Position numbers and translations under genes: made by a program
DNA from: Chaetomium olivaceum
Taxonomy: Eukaryota; Ascomycota; Sordariomycetes; Sordariales; Chaetomiaceae
DNA: 64,000 nucleotides
Direction of reading: 5' to 3'
Assembly: GCA_039881045.1 (NCBI GenBank)
Contig: JAYWVB010000002.1
Coordinates: forward strand, 744,001 to 808,000
Shown: one piece after another, positions 11,937 through 21,775 of the stretch
How the letters are laid out: every line of letters begins with the position of its first letter
Numbering within the stretch: position 1 is the first letter of the stretch
The notes under the pieces: generated by a model
Told to the model about the DNA's origin: nothing
Database searches by the model: none
The model's input: only the letters and a program-made list of their open reading frames with translations

Positions 11937-11972
11937 AGGCATGTCCATCTTCCCATTAACCATAAATCATCA

Positions 11973-12176
11973 TCACCCGTGCATCTCATCCTTGCCCTCC
12001 TGCACCATGTGTCTGACACACATATGGACAGCGCCAGGCATGGGCACTTGGGCGATTGGGTCGCATCGAACGTTGCTGCCGAGCCGCTTGTCGCACTGCA
12101 CAAATTCCTCCTGCCTTCTGCAGCCGCACGTGTACTCGCGATAGTACTGGATGCACATGGTGCTGGCTGTGGACAA
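11973..12176 (-). CDS. Small cysteine-rich hypothetical protein
   Basis: A 67-codon reverse ORF beginning MSTASTMCIQYYREYTCGC, with later Cys at QCDKR, VRCDP and HMCVRH. The C-x-Y/Y...TCGC...EFVQC spacing resembles small, conserved, uncharacterised fungal proteins with about six cysteines, possibly metal-binding. No signal peptide is seen, so it is not an obvious secreted effector. Start is either at 12176 or at the second ATG (residue 7). The C-terminus may be modified by an unseen intron. No function is proposed. Confidence 0.5.
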   Translation of the reverse strand: MSTASTMCIQYYREYTCGCRRQEEFVQCDKRLGSNVRCDPIAQVPMPGAVHMCVRHMVQEGKDEMHG

Positions 12177-12270
12177 GGTTAGATTTCTTAGGTATTTTGA
12201 TCGTGAAAAGACGTTTATCCAGGTTACCTACTCACTGGGCTCTATGCCGATTCTCGGAAGTTTGTTGGGG

Positions 12271-12326
12271 GTTTTGGGTTTGGGCTTGGGTTTGGGCTTA
12301 GGCTTGGGCTTGGGCTTGGGCTCGGG
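12271..12326. repeat. Degenerate hexamer repeat (TTGGGC / TTTGGG)
   Basis: Roughly nine consecutive 6-bp units of the form tttggg/cttggg/cttagg. It resembles but is not the fungal telomere repeat TTAGGG. It lies just outside a possible small ORF and is treated as non-coding. Confidence 0.75.
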
Positions 12327-12339
12327 AGCAGTGAAATGA

Positions 12340-13823
12340 GTGTTTTTATGTGCCGCCGGTTGGAGGATCGCGACTGTGGCGCGCTTCCAGGTCGGGTCAC
12401 ATGAGTACTAAAATATCTCACTCCCACAAACAAACCCTTTCTCTTGTGCTTCAAAAATGTGTAACTCATCAAGGTCACCTGCCACCGATGAAGATAAAAC
12501 CTATAAGTGAAAGAAGGCAAAACCTGGTGCTTCGCCACTGGGAAAGTTTATAAAGGTCAGGTGCCCATTGTATTGCTCGCCGCTAACCATGTTCCATTAC
12601 TGTAAAGGGATTAAATGACGCGTCATAAAAAAGCTAGAGCTAGACAGATTCAACTTATACCAGGAGAAATGGATGCTGTCCAACTAAAGCTGTGCAGGGG
12701 CTGGGACAGATAGCAAGCCTTGGGATAAACAAGATATCAAAAGCCGTCCGAGTGATGTTGTAAGCCGTGTTGTTCAAATCCCGTGATAATATCACACCTC
12801 GTCGGAGCGGAAGGGAGTAGTAAGTTGACTACCTACCTTCATGCCGTAGACGGCCATGGTCTGGACCGAACCGCTTCTCGTCAGACTTGAAACCAGTGGT
12901 GGAAAACTGAAACAGCAACCGGACAAACCACAGGCACACGCGAAGGGTCGTCAGGACCATCCAGAGGTCCCAGACAACCGGTTTCACAGACTTTCCCTTC
13001 CCCCTTGGCCTCGACTCACCGCTTTCCGCACTCATCTGCCCGTCGCTGCCTCTTCCTTCCCTCTGATCACCTAGGGACCATCGATAGCCCCTGATATTGG
13101 TATACCGAGGGATATGGGTACACCGAGGGGGCCACAGGAGGCGGGACTATGGGTGGTCCTCCACCCTGTTGCTGAGTCCTGTGGACTATCGCAACATTAA
13201 AGCTCTTCCCCCGTCGCGGCCCGGAGACCCTCGACTCCCCGTCCTTGCGTAGTTACAGGCCAGCGGACCGGGGCGACGGCTATGTTGTGCCCTGCTCTCT
13301 GCCGTTAGTGTGTGTTCGGTGTGCTGGGGCTTGTGAGTTGGGAAACCGCGCGTTTCCGCTGCATTGTCAACGGGAAGTCGGGTGATTTTCCAGTGCTCGA
13401 TTATTACTTTTTACCTATAAGAACTAGACTCTCTGTGTGCTGGGGCCTCACGCATCGACTCGTGTTTAATTAAGGTATGGTGTTTTCCAAGACTAGTATC
13501 TAGCACTCGTACCAACTCTACTATGGTGAGTGAGATGCTACCTCTAGTAACGGCGGGTACTGCCGTTAACGTGTGGTAAAGTGCTTCAAGGTCTTTTCTC
13601 ACGTTGGCATGGCAACCACCCGACTCACTATAGGCGGCTGCAGCGTGGACAATGTTTAGGTATGCAAATAGGTAGGTCGGGTGGTTGGCTTTGGACCAGT
13701 TTCTCAATGCCAGCCTTCCAACGTAAACTGATCAACAGCTCTCTTCCACTTCATACTTCTCTCGCTTTTTACACGGGTTAATTCTCAAAAAAGAAAGTCT
13801 CAACCCCTCCCAATAAACCTGAC
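12340..13823. other. Intergenic stretch without a supported gene
   Basis: Only short ORFs with no domain signal (for example 12829-13035 reverse and 13411-13707 reverse). A small duplicated phrase (ccgagggatatgggtacaccgaggg) lies around 13107-13130. The last 80 bases before 13824 look like the 5' UTR of the kinase-like gene. Confidence 0.4.
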
Positions 13824-14620
13824 ATGGCCGAGCCCGAGGACACCCAATGGCCACCAACCCCACCAGACGTCGACGGGAACGCGATCGAACTCGAGTTGCC
13901 GGAAATTGCCGTCTCAGCAAACAGCATGCTCTAAAAATCCAAGGCCGCCCCGACGTCGTCTACAAATCCGGAGCCGAGCCCCGAGAATACGAACTCCACA
14001 CGGCCGCTGGCGATTGCGCCATTTCCCTCAGGGGGAGAGTACTTATGAAATTCCCACACATGGACGGCATTGACTTCAGAGGCTTCCTTATGGATCTCGC
14101 AACCCCGCTCATTGCTCCTGACGGCCCGGCTCCGCCCCCGGCTCTGGTCGTGCCGCCGTCTCGACGCCGCGAACTCGTGGACCAGATGGTTTCGCTTGTG
14201 CAGCGCTTGCATGCTAGGGGCGTCGTCCACGGGGACTTGAAGCTGGAGAATATGCTTGTTGATGGTCAGGGGAGAGTTAGGCTTTGTGATTTTGCGGAGG
14301 GGCGGTATGTGGATGAGGATGAGGAAGTATGGGAGGGGATTACGACGTGGCATTATGAGTCTCCGGAGAGATTGTTGAGAGGGGGGCGGATGGAGAGGGA
14401 TCCGCCGCCGCCTACGGTGGAGGATGACTTGTATGGGCTTGGTTTGAGTATCTGGGCCTTGTACACTGGGAAAATACCCAATGGGGATCGGGCTGGTGAT
14501 GACCTGGGTTTAAAAGAGAGATAACGGAAGGGAGAGACAGTCGATGTGGCCGTGGTGGATGATCCGGACACTCGTGAGATTATCAGAGTTCTTTTTCGGA
14601 GAGGAGGAGCTTTGGTTTAG
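13824..14620 (+). pseudogene. Protein kinase-like gene with frameshift and premature TAA
   Basis: Begins MAEPEDTQWPPTPPDVDGN at 13824. It changes frame near 13929-13936, where a duplicated CT (gctct) disrupts ...SANSML-KIQGRPDVVYK..., and continues through a C-terminal kinase half. The catalytic loop HGDLKLENML and the segment CDFAEG (an atypical DFG) are present, followed by YESPERL as the APE-like segment. An in-frame TAA at 14522-14524 follows DDLGLKER, but coding clearly continues in the same frame (KGETVDVAVVDD...) to TAG at 14618-14620. A CAA (Gln) to TAA change explains it. The N-lobe lacks an evident Gly loop, so the family is one of small fungal kinase-like proteins often linked to degenerate kinases. 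Two independent lesions favour pseudogenisation, though readthrough or sequence error is possible. Confidence 0.7.
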
Positions 14621-15257
14621 TACATGATTTGTTTGGCAGACTGTGAGGCGGGGACCTCCAATGTCCTGACACCTGGATAGCATAAACTGAGCCACTCTTC
14701 CATGCTGCCTACAACGGAACATGGGGTGGACAGACAGAACGGGCAATTCGGGGGCTTCTAGATTGGCACTGCAGCTATTTTGGGCCGACTCACCAGCCGA
14801 CAACCGAAGCAGAATCCGGAATTGGGGGACGAGGGACCTTGAAACGTCCGAGGGCATGAGCGACCAGCACCGAGCCCTGCAGGTTCAACGTGGTTGGTTA
14901 TCCATGGTGTGTAGGTAAGTGCGGGGGTATAAACCGGAGGAGCCACGTTTGGCAAGGCTTTCCTACCTACCTACCTATTTAGTAGGTGCTTGGGTGTGTG
15001 CTTTGGTAGCCAATGACAGCTTTTGGCAACTGCCGGATGCTGTTGGTTGTGGTTTCGTGAAGCGCCCATCCAGCCGAGCACAGCCTTGAGCTGAACTCGA
15101 CGGAGCCTGCTGTTGCCTGGTGTTTGCGGAGCATAAGAGAAGCCATCACATTGCGGGCCGCTTTACTTTGACTCCAGGCTCAAACATTCAGAGAAGTGTA
15201 CAAACCATTCCCCCACCCTTTGATCGCAAGTCGTTATCTTGTTGTCACGTCACCACA
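14621..15257. other. Intergenic, no gene seen
   Basis: Short ORFs only. Contains a CTAC/CCTA-type repeat (ctacctacctacc, about 14964-14976) that recurs elsewhere in the window near promoters. The end probably holds the promoter of the following gene. Confidence 0.35.
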
Positions 15258-16873
15258 ATGGGGTAAGTTTGACTTCGAGGGGTTCTTATGCATGTATAGT
15301 GCCTATTTGTACTGACCACGATACCCACCCTCAAGTAGGTCGCCGCGAGAGCGCGCCATGCCGTTGGTTCTGGAACCGTTCAAAGAGTTATCCGTCTCGC
15401 CGCCATCCGTCTTCTTTAAAACCGAGCCGTTGGCCCCGAGATGGGGCCGTTTCTGCCCCAATCTTGATATTCCACAATACAGAGAGCCTTTGAGCAAGGA
15501 GAAGAAGACGGAGCTTGACAAGAGGGCAACCAGGCTGTACAAACGAGCGATCGGAAACCAGCTTTACAAGTCTTCGGAGTTTGGCTGGGAAGTGTGCGCC
15601 TGGCATGACGTCTTTGGTTTGGTCATGGATGACAAAGCTCTCAGAATGTTTGTCATGGTGCTTCTTCTACGTACCCTTGGACAGGATGCTGACATGTGTG
15701 TCTCCAACTCAGGGATAAGAGGCCATACGAGTATGCCGAGACTGACGACGATGGGCAACGCATCGTAAAAATGCGAATTCCGGATGCGACATTGGGACTT
15801 ACGGCATACGACACGTTTGACTTCAACTTCACCCGCGATCATGTATGCACTGGTCCTGACTGCGACGTGGACCACAAGACCAAACCGGAGAAGAGACTGT
15901 CTCAAAACCGCCTTACGGCCATGATGCACAACCGCGAGTGCGGCCTCGTTGTCGACGGATCCTGGGGGAATGCCGATATCGTATTTCCCTTTGCAGCGTA
16001 CGAGGCAAGGAAAAGGACGATAAGTTACGAGGCTGCTAAGGAACAGATCCATGACGCATGTAGGACATACCTTGCCATGTTGGACGACCTGGCCCGGAAC
16101 CCAGATAACGTCGCCGAGTATCAGACAAAAGACAGCTCCAAGTACCAACTTTTTGCATTTACGTCCTGTGGTTCGTACTGGGAAGTTTATCTGGCTTGGA
16201 ACTTCCTCGACCGTTGTGTAAGTTGAATATACACCCAGGAACATCGTGAAATATCGTTAGCTTATGCAGAACAGCACGTGGAGACTATCTGGGAAGGGGA
16301 TGTCAAGGATTTCAGCCGCGCATTCGACTTGATTTGCATAGTAGACCAGATCCACGACTATGCTATCAATACCCATCGCACATTCGTCATGCAGCATCTG
16401 GAGGCGTGGTATGCCCGGCACGATAAAACCGTAAAGCCAGAGGAATCATTTACCGATAGACTTCGTGCCGCAATTCATGAAGCCAGGTCATCTGACATGG
16501 GACTGGGCGCCCTGAACGGCGAGAACGCCAACAATTTTGCCGAGCCGAGTCGATCAGCACCCCGGACATCCTTGGGCTGATTGGAAAGACGAACCCCGAG
16601 TGGCTCTGCCTCAAGAACAGGTCAAAAGCGAGGCGAAGAAACAAGGCACAGATGACACGGGAACGCAACGAAGACATTCGTGAATTCGCCCGGGAACGCC
16701 GAGTCATAGACGCTGGCCCACGGCCCGCCCAGACAGAAGCCACGAATAAGGTTCCTAAGCGCAGGCACCCACAGAAGTCAGGCAACAAGGTTGTGAAGGT
16801 CAAGGTAGCAGAACGCTCTTCCAGTGGTCCTCGCAGGTCTGTTCGGTTGCGGGCCAGAGCTACTACACAGTAA
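15258..16873 (+). CDS. Fungal PD-(D/E)XK nuclease-like protein, frame broken by 5-bp duplication
   Basis: Four-exon model: 15258-15262, 15339-15647, 15713-16215 and 16261-16873, with introns of 76, 65 and 45 bases (GTAAGT, GTTTGT and GTGTAA donors; TAG, CAG and TAG acceptors). The first exon carries only ATGGG, giving MGSPRERAMPLVLEPF. The central segment GSWGNADIVFPFAAYEARK, then YQLFAFTSCGSYWEVYLAW, resembles the fungal PD-(D/E)XK-like family (FPFAxYEAK). Here the usual Lys of E-x-K is Arg. A tandem ccgag-ccgag at 16540-16549 shifts the frame. Removing one copy restores FAESISTPDILGLIGK and makes the whole model divisible by three (474 residues). The tail is Arg/Lys-rich. Function is unknown. 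The third intron is the least certain. Confidence 0.6.
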
Positions 16874-17248
16874 CTAGCAGACTTGGAGTGTCAAGAAATG
16901 TGAACTTTTTGGGTAGGCTGAGCTTCCAGGTTACCGAGGTCAAGTTTCCAGGTTATATTGAGTTTCCACTCGGGTGAAGACGGGGTTCTCGGTGTGCGAC
17001 GGAGGGTAGATCCGGGCGACGTCAGTGGGACACTTTGCCATCCAGTGGGATACGCCGACCAGCTGTCGCCGGCGCCGACGTACATGGTGATAAGGTTCAA
17101 CCTAATCCATCAACCTAATCCATGGCGTCAAGTCTTCGGACCAATGCATCTGGGTATATATACATGTATTCCAGTCATTTCCTTCTCACACCTGCCACGT
17201 TTCTTCCCTCTCACTTCGACCTTCTTCGCTCCCGAGTCCTTTGCCACA
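16874..17248. other. Intergenic / promoter of the zinc-cluster gene
   Basis: No ORF of note. A TATA-like string (gggtatatatacatg, 17151-17165) lies about 85 bases upstream of the ATG at 17249, followed by pyrimidine-rich sequence, consistent with a core promoter. Confidence 0.45.
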
Positions 17249-19092
17249 ATGCCCAAACAAATGAAAAGTCGAAAAGGCTTGACTCCGCACGCGTGTGATT
17301 TATGCAACAGAAAGAAGATCAAGGTACGTTCCAGCACTTGACTCTGTTTTCATATTTCTTATTTCTTTTGTCCATCGTTTCTTCTTTCTTCTTTTGTTCT
17401 TTTTACTCTGTTTCCATTTTTCTCATTCTTTTTGTTCATCTCTTCTTCTTTTATTCTTTTTACTCTATTTCTATTTTTCTTATCCTTTTTCTCCATCTCT
17501 TCCTTTGTTTTTTTTCTACTTTCCTTTACGCGGACTTATTTTGTTTTGGAGATCGGGTTAGATTTTCTTCTGGCCAGAGGATGATTGCTTCCCAGCTTTG
17601 GTAGACACAAACACGGACACTCTTCTAACGCGCCCTTCTCCAGTGCGATGGACACCACCCCTGCACAAGCTGCGTAGACCGAAACGCAGAATGCATATAC
17701 AAGGAGAGAGACATGCGCACCAGAAAGGAGTTGCGAAGGACGATTCGCGTCCTGATGGCGGAGCGGGAGATGGGCTTAACCATCATGTGGGGCCTCGCAG
17801 GATACAACGACGAGCTTTGGCAGTGGATCGTCGGTCAATTGGAGGCGGCCGTCAAGGCAGACCTTATCGCCCAAAGACTGATCGACCGGATTGAGGCTGG
17901 CGAGAATGGGATGGCCGGGCAGGACTCCGGAAACCACGGGATGGAGGAGATGGCGGGTAATGGAGATGAGATGGCCGGGCCGGGCTCGGGGGACTCGGAG
18001 ATAGAGGAGATGGCGGGTAACGGAGATGGGATGGCCGGGCCGGGCCCGGGGGACCATGGGATGGGGGAGATGGTGGGTAGCGGAGATGGGATGGCCGGGC
18101 CGGGCCCGGGGGACTACGGGATAGAGATGGCGGGTAACGGGAATGGGATAGCCGGGCCAGGCCCGGGGGACCATGGGATAGAGGAGATGGTGGGTAACAG
18201 AGATGGGATGGCCGGGCCGGGCCCGGGGGACTACGGGATAGAGGAGATGGCGGGTAACGGAGATGAGATGGCCGGGCCGGGCTCGGAGGACTCGGAGATA
18301 GAGGAGATGGCGGGTAACGGAGATGGGATGGCCGGGCAGGGCTTGGGGGACTCGGAGATAGAGGAGATGGCGGGTAACGGAGATGGGATGGCCGGGCAGG
18401 GCTTGGGGGACTACGGTATGAAGGAGATGGCCGGGCAGGGCTTGGGGAACTACGGGATGGAGGGAATGGTGGGTAGAGGAGATGGGATGGCCGGGCAGGG
18501 CTTGGGGAACTATGGGATGAAGGAGATGGCCGGGCAGGGCTTGGGGAACTATGGGATGGAGGAGATGGCGGGTGATGTGGGTGGACTGCCGGGGCCCTCG
18601 GCATACCCTGATCCGGAGTCTTTCAGCCGCCCTGGTCTCGGCGAGGTTCCCGGGTTCGCCGCCCCGAGCTGGTCTTCGGCCGTCCCTGTGCCCGGGGCGC
18701 CTCCGGCATTCTCTGCTCCCGGTGGGTCTGGTGTTGGGGTGGCAGGCTTTCCGCCTCAGCCGCCCCGGGGGCTGCCTGATGGGGGCCAGGTGCCTCCTGA
18801 TCGTGGGCGTCGCTCGGCGCGCCGTCAACCAAAGCCGTTAAAGCCCCTTGCACCTGCACCTCCTGCGGCCCCCACCCACCCCAACACTGGGGCACCCCTC
18901 AACCTCCCGACTTTGGAGGGTTCATCGGCACTCCCCGCTTCTGGGGTTGTTTCGGCTTCTGCTCCCGGGGGCCTTTCGGCGGTGGCTGATCCGGCGGGGT
19001 TTCCGGGGTCCATTGATCCCGGGGGGACTCCAGCCTTCGTTGACCCCCGCATCTTTTTGGGCGCCACCTGCTTCTGGGGAGGAGGTCCTTGA
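17249..19092 (+). CDS. Zn(II)2Cys6 protein with long 20-residue tandem repeat
   Basis: Exons 17249-17323 and 17644-19092, with intron 17324-17643 (GTACGT...CTCCAG). The intron splits the zinc cluster after NRKKIK. Joined, the cluster is CDLCNRKKIKC then DGHHPCTSC then VDRNAEC, i.e. C-x2-C-x6-C-x5-C-x2-C-x6-C. A short basic/coiled region (RTRKELRRTIRVLMAEREMG) follows, then about ten copies of a 20-residue Gly/Met/Glu-rich repeat (about residues 110-340) and a Pro/Gly-rich C-terminus. Total about 507 residues. Predicted nuclear DNA-binding protein. No fungal-specific transcription-factor (middle homology) domain is visible, so it is not a typical full-length regulator. The intron is unusually long and very T/C-rich. 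Confidence 0.75.
17905..18580 (+). repeat. In-frame 60-bp minisatellite inside the zinc-cluster gene
   Basis: About ten full units of 57-60 bp plus two shortened ones, encoding the consensus GNGDGMAGPGPGDYGIEEMA. Earlier units carry MAGPGPGD and later ones MAGQGLGD/GN, suggesting expansion by local duplication. Unit lengths preserve the reading frame throughout. Confidence 0.85.
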
Positions 19093-19119
19093 CCGTTGGG
19101 ACCCTGTTGTGTTCCCCAA

Positions 19120-19218
19120 GGTTGGGAATTAGTTTAGTACAGGGCAATACTAATACTAGCGTCTTTAGTATTGGGTCATACTAATACTAACTAATACTAA
19201 GCAAACTCATTCCCAACC
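19120..19218. mobile_element. Short palindromic MITE-like element
   Basis: A 99-bp segment bounded by perfect 10-bp inverted ends, ggttgggaat (19120-19129) and attcccaacc (19209-19218). The interior is AT-rich with repeated actaatact/agtattagt motifs that can fold back. It lies 28 bases after the zinc-cluster stop codon. No clean target duplication is seen, although short similar strings (gtgttcccc / gtgttccct) flank it. Non-coding; mobile nature is inferred from structure only. Confidence 0.45.
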
Positions 19219-19478
19219 CTGGTGTTCCCTGACCCAGCGTCATGGCAGGAGTATGGACTCCCAGACGAGCTTCCTGGAGAACCCGAGGGCGGGGAATTTG
19301 GCTCTAACTTTTTAGAGCATACATAAATTTAAAAGTTTAAGGGAAATAGAAATATATTATGCCATCTATTGTTCGTGAATGGTTAACGTGTCACAACCAA
19401 GAAATGTATACTTTACAGCTTAGGTTCGTACCTCGAAGTCCTCCCCCTATGCCCCATCCCCCACCACCCACCCAACGG
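19219..19478. other. Convergent 3' intergenic region
   Basis: Lies between the ends of the zinc-cluster gene and the methyltransferase gene. AT-rich, with poly(A)-signal-like strings; no ORF supported. Confidence 0.35.
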
Positions 19479-20318
19479 TCACCGAAACGCCACCACAAAC
19501 CGCCTCGGATACTCCAACAACACCCTCCCATCCTTCGCCGCGGGGTACTCCCTCTCCAACCTCCGCCGATACTCCTCCAGAAACGCCTCCCTCACGCCCC
19601 CTTCGGAGGGCAACACCCCGAGGAACGGCTGCAGCCCCGTCCCGCGCACCCACTCCACAATCCCCGCATGCCCTTCCTCCAGCACGTGCACGTAGCGCGT
19701 CGTCCACGTCTCCACGGCGCGGCACAGCGGCTTCAGCGCATCATAGTACGCCAGCGGTGACTCGATCGGGTCGAGGTCAGGCCGCTGGTCCGGGGCCAGC
19801 GCCGCAAAATAGGGCTGCCACGGCCCGGGCGCCGCTGCCGTCTCGCGCATGGCACGGTGCGAGGGCTCGGCGTGGTTATCGGGGACCTGAAACGCCAGCA
19901 CCCCTTTACCTTCGCGCTGGGTGCGCAGGAGGCGGGTGATGGTTGGGATGCGGTCGGCGTGGCGCAGCCAGTGAAAGACGGCGTTGGAGAAGAGGAGGTC
20001 AGTTCCGGCCCCGGGCGGCGGGGTGTAGGTGTGCAGGTCGGCGAGGTGGAAGGGCACGGTGGGGAGGGTGCTGCGCGCTTTGTCGAGCATGGCCGGGGAG
20101 GCGTCGACGCCGGTGATGCTGGCGTTGGGGAAGCGCGTGGTGAGGATCTCGGTGCTGTTGCCGGGCCCGCAGCCGAGGTCGATTATGCTGGTGGGGTGGT
20201 AGTCGGGTCCGAGGAAGTGGAGGAGGTCATGGATGGGGCGGTTGCGCGCGTCGCGGAAGAGGAGGTATTGGTCGGGTGACCAGTCGTTGTCGCTGGTCTT
20301 GGCTTGTGAGGTCGACAT
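19479..20318 (-). CDS. Trans-aconitate 2-methyltransferase-like SAM-dependent methyltransferase
   Basis: A 279-residue single-exon protein, MSTSQAKTSDNDWSPDQYLL. It has the class I SAM-binding motif IDLGCGPGNS (about residues 46-55), the acidic motif ITGVDAS and the segment LLFSNAVFHWL typical of the trans-aconitate methyltransferase (Tam/TMT1) family. That family methylates trans-aconitate (or 3-isopropylmalate in yeast) to its monomethyl ester in the cytosol. The frame is open upstream to ATG at 20522 and 20603. The extension from 20522 (MLKTVVPTLPFWSG...VARPFSTQ) looks like a mitochondrial presequence, so an alternative longer, organellar form is possible. I chose 20318 because the core family starts there. 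Confidence 0.82.
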   Translation of the reverse strand: MSTSQAKTSDNDWSPDQYLLFRDARNRPIHDLLHFLGPDYHPTSIIDLGCGPGNSTEILTTRFPNASITGVDASPAMLDKARSTLPTVPFHLADLHTYTPPPGAGTDLLFSNAVFHWLRHADRIPTITRLLRTQREGKGVLAFQVPDNHAEPSHRAMRETAAAPGPWQPYFAALAPDQRPDLDPIESPLAYYDALKPLCRAVETWTTRYVHVLEEGHAGIVEWVRGTGLQPFLGVLPSEGGVREAFLEEYRRRLEREYPAAKDGRVLLEYPRRFVVAFR

Positions 20319-21775
20319 GGTGGATTTGAATTGGGTTGGTCCGAGGGATAGTTGAGGAGTGGTGAAGCGGGAGGAGTTGCTCAAACTACAAGTGATTGGT
20401 AATAAGTTGCGGGGTTTGTGCTGGGTCGAGAAAGGTCGTGCCACTGTAAAGAAAGAACTAGCCTGTGCTGTGATTTGCAATCCACTCCAGAAAGGCAGGG
20501 TAGGTACAACAGTCTTTAGCATTGTGTTGGGGAAATGTTTCAAAAAAAAATGATGGTCACGACCACGGGCAATGTTGAGATGAGAAGGAAGTGATCCCGA
20601 CATTCCTGACTCGTGTTTGCCGACGATCAGCTGTCAAAGATTACGTAACAAGAGGAAGGCCGGAAACAACCTGGAAACTCCAGGGGAAGTTGATCCTATT
20701 CATGGAAATACGTAGGTACGTATTTCCATGTTTCTTGCAACACGCCGGGAACACCCTGTTGAGCTTCTCGTGGGGTAAGCTGTGTTCGTTCCCCCCAAGC
20801 GTGTGATAATCGGTCTCCGCCTGACGATATATCTTGGAAAACAATTGACGAAGTGGACAGTCTAGTTGGCTACGTTGAAACATCACCATTCCATCAAAAC
20901 AATGACGTCCAGGGCCAGAAGCAACATCGCCAGCCAGAGCTTCTAATATGATTCACATCCATGCGGTACTCACACTCCTGGTACCGCTGCCATAATGATA
21001 TTAACGCCCCTAGGCCTTACAGAAACCTTCAAGTGCACTTGACCTTAGTCTTTTTCCTCCCGACCGACCCACACCTATTATCTCTCTTTTCCAAAGCAAC
21101 AATCACCCCCTGAGCCTAACCCAGAGGCAGAAAACATCATCTCAATACTTCTTTATAACTTCGTTTACACCCGTTGTGTCCCGTGGAACGCTCCATTACT
21201 AAGATCGTAAAACGAACTAGTAACTAAGGCGTTTTGAATGCATGACATGGGCACCGCCGCTTCAGTCAAGACATTTAGAAACTGGGCTGGGCACGATACT
21301 GGTGTCGTTTTGGGTTAGGAAAACGCCACGACAGCTGACTCCTTTCCCATGCGTGCGTCTGCGAATCTGCTCTCGGTTTTTTCAGCTTCATTCTGTACCC
21401 CTCGCTCACTTTCCGTCAGGATAAACGGGACTAGGTCGTCCTGTGAAAGACACGCAAACAAACCGATATACAGATTTGCTATAGAATGAGATTGTCTCCC
21501 AGAACCGCTTTGCCAGAGCCGGCCACTGAATCTCAGACGGTCCACCTGTCTGAAATCTGCGGGTTCTGGCCAGATTATGCTACTAGGAGTAAATATCCCC
21601 AGGCCCGTCGACTTCATTTCGTGCCTAGCTCTATTCATTATTGCCCTTACTGATCCTATAACAGCGGCGGTGTGGACATATTTCTGTCATAGCACTGCCT
21701 GTGCCATCGACGTCCAAGTCACACCTCACGTCATCTTCTGCCCGGGCCCTGGAGTTACCCCATTCACAATTTCGT
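20319..21775. other. Intergenic with a perfect hairpin; no supported gene
   Basis: Apart from the possible 5' extension of the methyltransferase and the palindrome at 20701, only short ORFs are seen. The reverse ORF at 21315-21638 and the forward ORF at 21577-21792 show no domain. The forward stretch 21690-21775 stays open in the frame of the following membrane-protein relic and may be part of it. Confidence 0.4.
20701..20730. repeat. Perfect 14-bp inverted repeat with 2-bp loop
   Basis: The sequence catggaaatacgta, a GG spacer, then its exact reverse complement tacgtatttccatg. It would form a near-complete cruciform or hairpin. No gene or recognised regulator site is attached. Confidence 0.9.

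Noticed and set aside
13107..13135. Possible CRISPR-like or satellite repeat
   Set aside because: Only two imperfect copies of a short phrase; CRISPR arrays are not expected in fungal nuclear DNA.
17776..18828. 350-codon reverse ORF across the 60-bp repeat
   Set aside because: Repetitive shadow of the zinc-cluster gene.
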